Shown in pieces: positions 57,801-64,000 of a stretch of 64,000 nucleotides of DNA; the stretch's first letter is position 1, and each line of letters begins with the position of its first letter. The notes under the pieces were generated by a model. The model was not told the DNA's origin, searched no databases, and saw only the letters and a program-made list of their open reading frames with translations. Source of the DNA: Streptomyces sp. NBC_00878 (lineage in GTDB: Bacteria > Actinomycetota > Actinomycetes > Streptomycetales > Streptomycetaceae); assembly GCF_026341515.1 (NCBI RefSeq), contig NZ_JAPEOK010000001.1, positions 744,001-808,000 on the forward strand, given 5' to 3'. The translations under genes were made by a program, and so were the position numbers.

Positions 57801-57869
57801 GGCGGGTCGGATGCGCTCGTCGAGGACACGCTTGAGGCGGGCTTCGACCAGGTTGCGGTCGTCATGCAT
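54852..57869 (-). CDS. GH38 alpha-mannosidase
   Basis: A 1005-residue intracellular (no signal peptide) alpha-mannosidase. The catalytic domain starts near residue 260 with [22 protein letters not shown] (zinc His/Asp) and has the nucleophile aspartate in [17 protein letters not shown]; zinc and structural blocks follow ([31 protein letters not shown]). The N-terminal 250 residues are a beta domain and the C-terminal 450 residues are beta-sandwich, as in family 38. It is the last gene of the leftward glycan operon and would remove alpha-linked mannose from imported N-glycans. Confidence 0.93.
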   Translation of the reverse strand: [1005 protein letters not shown]

Positions 57870-57957
57870 GCGGGGTGCTCCGTAACTCCGTTGTGCGGGT
57901 TGCTACTCGGTGTCGGTGATCAGCACCGGCTCTCGGTGCTGACCGCCAGGTCGGCGG
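57870..57957 (-). terminator. Hairpin between GH85 and GH38 genes
   Basis: An 8-bp stem (57921-57928 with 57934-57941) in the 88-bp gap. It could attenuate transcription into the GH38 gene or stabilise the upstream mRNA. Confidence 0.5.
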
Positions 57958-59973
57958 TCACCAGGTGTGGGTGACGGTCGCGGGGGCCGACGCGGTGTAA
58001 AGCTCCCCCACGGCCCGCAGTTCGAACCGTGCTGTGGACTCATCGCCTTCGGGTGTCAGTCCGCCGGCGAAGAAGGCCCGCTGCGCGGTGCCGCCGAGGA
58101 AGCGCCGGGTGCCGTCGGGCAGGATCCGGTGCAGTGTGTAGTGGCGTACGTCGCCGGTGACGGCCCGCCACGCGAAGCGCAGGTCGCCGCCTGAAGCGCC
58201 GGTGATGCGCAGGTCGCCGGGGACGGCCGGGCTCTGGGCGGCCTGGTCCCGTACGGCGATTCCGCCGAGCCGCCATTCGACGGCACCGCCGGCCCCGGTG
58301 AGCCGGACACCGAGGGCGTGCACCGTGCCGCCCGCGGGCAGACCGGTCAGCCGTACGGTCGAGGTCCCCCAGCCGGTGCCGGCGGTGACCGGGAAGTACG
58401 TGTACGCGTACGGCTGGCCGGGGCCCGACGGTTCGGCGGTGGCGACGGCCAGCTCGACCGTCACGTTTCCGGAGTCGACGCGGTGGGTCAGCTCGACGAC
58501 GGTGTCCGCGCCGAGCGGAAGCCTGGTCGCGTACAGGTCCAGTGTGGCGGGCGCGTCGAGAGCGCCGGAGACCAGGACGCTGCTGCCGCCGCGCCACGCG
58601 TCCGCGAAGTCGAAGGTGACGGCCGGGCGCGCGCCCGTCGTGCGTACGACCCAGCGCCGGGACGGCAGCCGGTCCTGGAGGCCGAGGTGGTTCCAGGGGG
58701 CCGTCGACGTGATCTTGCCGTCCTCGTACCAGCGCAGTCCGTGCCCGGTGTTGAAGCCGCTCGCGAAGGGGACCGAGGCCACCGTCGAGCGGTCGGCGAC
58801 GGCGACGGCGGGCGCCCGCCAGGTGTCGGTGGCGTCGGGCTTCGCCGGATCGAGCGAGCGTCCGGTCCAGAAGCGGTCGTCGGCGGCGTGGAAGTCGCCG
58901 GGGGTGCGCCCGGCGGGCAGGTGGTTGCGGGTCCACTCGGGCCGGTAGAAGCCCACCGAGACGACGTGCGCGGAGCCGCTGGGCACCATCGCGTCCCAGT
59001 TCACGGAGCGGTTCCAGCCGCTGGCCTCCACGTCGACGCCCGCCCACAACTCGTAGCGGCTGCGGCCGAGTTGCTGGGCCGTCGTGCCCGAGGAGGCCAG
59101 CGTGCTCGACGACCAGCGGAAGTCGACGAACATGGAGTCGGCGGTCTGGAAGAACACCCTGTTCTGGTTGTTGAGCGCGCCCTGCCAGCTCACTGAGCCG
59201 CCGACGGTCATGGAGTCGTACCAGGTGACGCGCTGTCCCTTCGCCGCGCTGAGCGACTTGAGCTCGGTGAGGAAGCCGAGCATGTCGGTGGGGAGGGCGG
59301 CGTTCCCGCCGCTGGTCTCGGCGTTGACGAACCAGCCGTCGAACCCGTACGCCTCGGCGACCGCGACGAGTTGGGCGGCCAGCGGGTAGCGCCCGGCCGC
59401 GTCCTTCTGCACCAGGTCGCGGGTCCACTGGAGCTGTCCGCCGTACGCGACGGGCGGCAGGAAGATGTTGCCGAGGACGGGCACGCCGTGCCGGTGGGCG
59501 GCGTCCACGATCGGCGCGTTCGGGGCGAGGATCAGGCCCTCGCCGGAGGAGCCGCCCCAGAAGACCAGCTCGTCGACGTACGACCAGTGGGTGAGGGCGT
59601 AGTAGTCGGCGTTGGCCGAGCCCTGCGAGGGGTTGCTCGCGGTCGGCCCGAAGGAGACGAGGGACTGGATACGGGCCTGGCCCGAGCGGGCCGTCGTGTT
59701 GGCCGGGGTCGGGGTGAAGCGGGCGGCGAGGGGCACGGACGCCGCGTTGAACGCCAGGTCGGTGTCGTCGGCGGCGCGCCAGGCCTTCAGGCTGCGCCAG
59801 GTGATGCCCGCGCCCGGGGAGCCCGAGGGGAACGAGTCCGGGTACCAGTAGGAGGCGTACGGCTGGAGTGTGGCGGCGGCCTTCGGTTCGGCGGTGGCGG
59901 GTGAGGCCGGGAGAAGGGCGGCCGCGGCTCCGGTGCCGGCGACGAGCAGAACCGTGCGTCTGGTGGGGTTCAC
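57958..59973 (-). CDS. GH85 endo-beta-N-acetylglucosaminidase
   Basis: An exported endoglycosidase cleaving the chitobiose core of N-glycans, 671 residues. The GTG at 59973 is chosen because AAGGAGG lies 9 nt upstream; the TTG two codons earlier would be too close. The N-terminus (TRRTVLLVAGTGAAAALLPASPATA) is a signal peptide with a twin-arginine pair. Catalytic-domain features are YWYPDSFPSGSP, THWSYVDELVFWGGSSGEG, GVPVLGNIFLPP, and the substrate-assisted pair N217 and E219 in DGWFVNAETSG. The C-terminal part (about 440-671) is beta-sandwich/Fn3-like and probably binds glycan. Next to GH5 and GH38 genes. Confidence 0.93.
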   Translation of the reverse strand: MNPTRRTVLLVAGTGAAAALLPASPATAEPKAAATLQPYASYWYPDSFPSGSPGAGITWRSLKAWRAADDTDLAFNAASVPLAARFTPTPANTTARSGQARIQSLVSFGPTASNPSQGSANADYYALTHWSYVDELVFWGGSSGEGLILAPNAPIVDAAHRHGVPVLGNIFLPPVAYGGQLQWTRDLVQKDAAGRYPLAAQLVAVAEAYGFDGWFVNAETSGGNAALPTDMLGFLTELKSLSAAKGQRVTWYDSMTVGGSVSWQGALNNQNRVFFQTADSMFVDFRWSSSTLASSGTTAQQLGRSRYELWAGVDVEASGWNRSVNWDAMVPSGSAHVVSVGFYRPEWTRNHLPAGRTPGDFHAADDRFWTGRSLDPAKPDATDTWRAPAVAVADRSTVASVPFASGFNTGHGLRWYEDGKITSTAPWNHLGLQDRLPSRRWVVRTTGARPAVTFDFADAWRGGSSVLVSGALDAPATLDLYATRLPLGADTVVELTHRVDSGNVTVELAVATAEPSGPGQPYAYTYFPVTAGTGWGTSTVRLTGLPAGGTVHALGVRLTGAGGAVEWRLGGIAVRDQAAQSPAVPGDLRITGASGGDLRFAWRAVTGDVRHYTLHRILPDGTRRFLGGTAQRAFFAGGLTPEGDESTARFELRAVGELYTASAPATVTHTW

Positions 59974-60011
59974 GAGCAAGTGCCTCCTTGTGGGGAGCCC
60001 TTGATGGGGGG

Positions 60012-61244
60012 TTACGGAACCTGGTCGGGAGTGACGACTTCGGTGATGCCGCGGGCTGCGAGGTGTTCCTCGTCGTCCGCGCGAGTGGCGAGCACGGTGG
60101 TCGGGCGGGCGCCGTCGGCGGTGAGCCGGAAGAACGCCTCGTAGACGGGTCCGCCGGGCGCGCAGAGCGAGCGGCCGGCGGGGACGACGAGCGCGGTGGT
60201 GCGGGTCTTCGGCGGGTGCGGGTGCTCGCGGGTCGAGCGGGCCATGCGGGCGAGCACGCGCGCACTGTCCTTGGGGTGACGGTCGTTGGTCAACAGGCCT
60301 AGACCATATTCGAGTTCGGGAAAGTCGGCGAGATCACGGGACACGTCGTGGGAGCACCACCAGGTGATGCCCCACAGGTCGGCGCAGTCGAGCGCGTTCG
60401 CCACGGTCGCCTCGGTGAAGGCGGCGGCGTGTTCGGCGGGGACCAGCGGTGCCGGGGCGCCGACCTCCTGGAGCCAGACCGGACGGGACGGGTCGTCGGC
60501 CCAGGCCTTGGACAGCTCGATCAGATAGGCGGCGTGGTGCTCGGTCGCGACTCCGGTACGTCCGTGCCGCTGGGCCGTGCCGTTGAAGACCCACGAGTGC
60601 ACGGCGGTCACCGCGCCGCGCCGGGCGGCCTGGGCCGGGGTGAACGGCATGTCGTCCTGGTACCAGGCCGCGTCGTACTCCGCGTGCAGATGCAGTTTGC
60701 CCGGCGCGCCCTTCTCACAGGCCGCGAGCATCCGCTCCAGCCAGGCGTCGATCTGGCCGGGCTCCGCGCGGTCGGGGTCCGGATGGGGGCCCGCCGAGAA
60801 CTGGTTGACCTCGTTACCGACAGTCATGCCGATGAAGTTGGGCCGGTCGGCGAGGGCCGCCGCGAGGGTCCGCAGGTACTCCGCCTGCCCCTGGACCACC
60901 TCGGGATCGGTGAACAGACTCCGCCGGTGCCAGGTCTGCGTCCACGCCGGCAGGAAGTCGAAGCTGGACAAGTGCCCTTGCAGACCGTCGACGTTGACGT
61001 CGAGGCCGCGCTCGGCGGCCGCGTCCGCCAGGTCGACGAGCTGCGCCACGGCCCGCGGGCGGATCAGCCAGCGGTTCGGCTGGAAGTAGGGCCAGATCGG
61101 GAAGACCCGGATGTGGTCCATGCCGAGTGCGGCGATGGAGTCGAGATCGGCCCGTACGGAGTCGAGGTCGAAGTCCAGCCAGTGGTGGAACCACCCTTCG
61201 CTCGGGGTGTAGTTGACGCCGAAGCGCACGGCAGAAGGCGGCAT
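60012..61244 (-). CDS. GH5-family glycosidase, probable core beta-mannosidase (GH5_18-like)
   Basis: A 410-residue (beta/alpha)8 clan-A glycosidase with no signal peptide. The acid/base is E145 in MTVGNEVNQF and the nucleophile E260 in WLQEVGAP; HIRVFPIWPYFQPN and ITWWCSHDV are other family blocks. Subfamily GH5_18 enzymes in bifidobacteria hydrolyse Man-beta-1,4-GlcNAc, exactly what remains after GH85 and GH38 action. The subfamily call is by context and overall look, not by a tree. It precedes the GH85 gene by 38 bp. Confidence 0.8.
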   Translation of the reverse strand: MPPSAVRFGVNYTPSEGWFHHWLDFDLDSVRADLDSIAALGMDHIRVFPIWPYFQPNRWLIRPRAVAQLVDLADAAAERGLDVNVDGLQGHLSSFDFLPAWTQTWHRRSLFTDPEVVQGQAEYLRTLAAALADRPNFIGMTVGNEVNQFSAGPHPDPDRAEPGQIDAWLERMLAACEKGAPGKLHLHAEYDAAWYQDDMPFTPAQAARRGAVTAVHSWVFNGTAQRHGRTGVATEHHAAYLIELSKAWADDPSRPVWLQEVGAPAPLVPAEHAAAFTEATVANALDCADLWGITWWCSHDVSRDLADFPELEYGLGLLTNDRHPKDSARVLARMARSTREHPHPPKTRTTALVVPAGRSLCAPGGPVYEAFFRLTADGARPTTVLATRADDEEHLAARGITEVVTPDQVP

Positions 61245-61349
61245 GCGGGAGTCCTGGTTCTGGGGTGCGTACGTGGGGGCGTGGGGCCTTGTGAGCAGGT
61301 GAGCCCGTGTCGTGGTGTGGGCGGGTGAGCCGCCCGTGGTTGCCGGGGC

Positions 61350-62254
<905 letters not shown>

Positions 62255-62258
<4 letters not shown>

Positions 62259-63226
62259 GCGTCCTCCTTCCGGTCGGCGCGCAGCACGAGCAGCATCAGC
62301 GCGACGGTGACGACGAAGACGACGACCGAGATGGCGGAGGCGTAGCCGACCCGGCCGGTGAGGCCGGTGCCGGTGCGCTGCACGAGCATCACGAGAGTGG
62401 TGTCCTCGCCCGCCGGGCCGCCGTCCGGGCCCGCCATCAGATACACCTCGGAGAACACCTTGAAGGCGAAGACCGAGGAGAGCGCGCCGACCAGCACCAT
62501 CGTGGAACGGACGGCGGGCACGGTGACCGTGAGGAAGCGGCGGATCGCGCCCGCGCCGTCCACCGACGCTGCCTCGTGCAATTCGCGCGGCACGTTGGCG
62601 AGCGCGGCCAGATAAATGATCATGTAGTAGCCGAGGCCCTTCCAGACCGTGACGGCCATGGCGCTCAGCAGAATCAGCCACTGGTCGCTGAGGAAGCCGA
62701 CCCTGCCGATGCCGATCGTCTCCAACAGCGAGTTCACCAGGCCGCGTTCGTCGAGCAGCCACACCCAGATGAGTCCCACCACGACGATGGACGCGACGAC
62801 CGGGGTGTAGAAGGCCGACCGGAAGAAGGCGATGCCGGGGATGTTCTTCTGGACCAGGAGCGCGAGCAGCAGGGGCAGCAGGACGAGCGCGGGGACCACC
62901 CCGAGGACGTACAGCGTGCTGTTGCGCAGGCCGATCCAGAACATCTCGTCGTGCAGCAGCTCCCGGAAGTTGGCCAGGCCCACGAACTCGCCGGGGATCA
63001 GGGTCCGGCGGTCGGTGAAGGCGTTGACCAGCGTCGACACGAACGGGTAGAGGATGAAGATGCCCACGACCAGCAGCCCCGGGGCGGCGAACAGCCAGGG
63101 ACTGGTGGGGAGTTGGCGCCGCACCCGCGCGGTCCTCGGGGAAGCCGTACCGGAGGAAGTGGTACCAGAGGAACCAGTGCCGGGGGCGGCGGCGCCGGAG
63201 GACGCGGTGCTGGAGGAACTCGCCAT
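62255..63226 (-). CDS. Carbohydrate ABC transporter permease (MalF type)
   Basis: A 323-residue CUT1 permease from the ATG at 63226 (MASSSSTASSG). A Ser/Gly/Thr-rich cytoplasmic N-terminus of about 40 residues is followed by six helices (SPWLFAAPGLLVVGIFILYPF, LYVLGVVPALVLLPLLLALLV, ...). The coupling loop reads ELHEAASVDGAGAIRRFLTVTVPAV. It lies 5 nt after the binding-protein stop codon. Confidence 0.92.
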
Positions 63227-63231
63227 GTCGG

Positions 63232-64000
63232 TCAGCCCTGCTGCTTGAGCAGCCGGTCGCACGCCTTGACAGCGTTGTCGAGAGCCACCTTGGGGCTCTC
63301 CTTGCCCTGCAGCGCCTTGGCGACGGAGTTCCGCAGCTCGGTCTTCATCTGCTCGCTGAACAGGACCGGCGTGTAATTGACCGCGTTCTTCAGGGACTTG
63401 GCGGCGGCGATCCGGACGCGGGTCTCGTCCGTGCCGTCCTCCGTGGTGAAGTACGGGTCGTCCAGCGAACCGGCGGTGCTCGGGAAGATCGCGACCTTCT
63501 TGGCGAACGACATCTGGTTCTGCGCGTCGGTGACGTAGTGCGCGAAGGCGACCGCCGCGGGCGTCCGCTTGGTCCGGGCGTTGACCATCACACCCATCAC
63601 GTACATGTTGACCTTGCCGGTGCTGGTGATCTGGTCGGTGATACCGATGTTCTTGTAGAGGTTCGGCGCCTGCTTCTTGAAGTTGCCGAGGTCCAGGGCG
63701 CTGCCGGGGTTCATGGCGACGGCCTCGGTCAGGAACTTCTTGCCGGACGACTCGGGGGTCGCGGTCAGCGCCTGCGAGTCGAGCGCCTTGGCGTCGTACA
63801 ACTCCTTGTACTTGGTGAGGAGTTCGACTCCCTTGGCATCATTGAAGGCAAAGCCGGTGCCTTCCTTGTTCATCAGCTCGACGCCGTACCGCCCGAAGTC
63901 CTCGATGGTGGGCACATTGGCGAGGGTGGCGACCTTGCCGTCACTCTTCTCCGCCAACTCCAGGGCGTCGGCGAACAGTTCGTCGTACGTCTTCGGGGGC
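63232..64000 (-). CDS. Extracellular solute-binding protein (CUT1), 5' end outside window
   Basis: C-terminal part of a family 1 binding protein for an oligosaccharide importer; the frame remains open to the window's right edge (KTYDELFADALELAEKSDGKV), so the ATG at 63957 is internal. About 256 residues are visible, including LKNAVNYTPVLFSEQMKTELRNSVAKALQGKESPKVALDNAVKACDRLL. It is the most upstream visible gene of the glycan operon; its ligand is probably a released N-glycan (context). Confidence 0.85.
   Translation of the reverse strand, partial: PPKTYDELFADALELAEKSDGKVATLANVPTIEDFGRYGVELMNKEGTGFAFNDAKGVELLTKYKELYDAKALDSQALTATPESSGKKFLTEAVAMNPGSALDLGNFKKQAPNLYKNIGITDQITSTGKVNMYVMGVMVNARTKRTPAAVAFAHYVTDAQNQMSFAKKVAIFPSTAGSLDDPYFTTEDGTDETRVRIAAAKSLKNAVNYTPVLFSEQMKTELRNSVAKALQGKESPKVALDNAVKACDRLLKQQG

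Overview
The window is high-GC actinobacterial chromosome, almost certainly Streptomyces: third-position GC bias is strong, GTG/TTG starts and 4-bp ATGA/GTGA overlaps are common, and the families are typical (S-adenosyl methyltransferases of the DUF574 type, ECF sigma with a zinc anti-sigma, SpoIIE-type phosphatase, class F sortase, b558-type Sdh). No tRNA, rRNA or CRISPR was seen.

Layout. (1) 1-16.9 kb: cyclitol catabolism. A sugar ABC transporter (binding protein, permease, ATPase) and an IolG-like dehydrogenase run leftward, divergent from methylmalonate-semialdehyde dehydrogenase (mmsA/iolA). A second leftward operon (15.7 to 7.3 kb) holds an aldehyde dehydrogenase, IolD, a HpaI/GarL-type aldolase, a MocA-type dehydrogenase, a D-2-hydroxyacid dehydrogenase and two TIM-barrel isomerase/dehydratases; a GarR-like reductase diverges from it. 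IolB, IolC and IolJ are not in the window. (2) 16.9-24.7 kb: a luciferase-like flavin oxidoreductase with an N-terminal repeat, a likely ornithine-lipid acyltransferase pair, sdhCAB and its divergent LysR regulator. (3) 24.7-27.9 kb: a long palindromic intergenic element and two head-to-head IS110-family elements separated by a 538-bp, hairpin-rich non-coding region. (4) 27.9-36.3 kb: a PAS-GGDEF-EAL protein coupled to a DUF574 methyltransferase, a secreted-repeat lipoprotein, a Pro-rich exported protein, a DUF4239 protein, two paralogous exported proteins facing each other, and a class F sortase. (5) 36.3-46 kb: a polysaccharide deacetylase, remnants of a lysyl-tRNA synthetase gene and a capA gene around an intact universal stress gene, an ECF sigma/unknown/anti-sigma trio, a Fpg/Nei glycosylase, a SpoIIE-type phosphatase and a lipase-maturation-factor-like membrane protein. 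(6) 45.9-54.7 kb: a non-phosphorylative L-fucose pathway with its own ABC transporter and a divergent FadR-type regulator. (7) 54.8-64 kb: a leftward operon for an oligosaccharide ABC importer, an intracellular GH5 enzyme, an exported GH85 endo-beta-N-acetylglucosaminidase and an intracellular GH38 alpha-mannosidase.

The most coherent biological story is regions 6 and 7 together. The secreted GH85 enzyme would release N-glycans from glycoproteins, the importer would take them up, GH38 would trim alpha-mannose, and GH5 would split the Man-beta-1,4-GlcNAc core; the adjacent fucose pathway could handle core or antennal fucose. The second point of interest is the pair of IS110 elements, whose shared upstream region should encode bridge RNAs.
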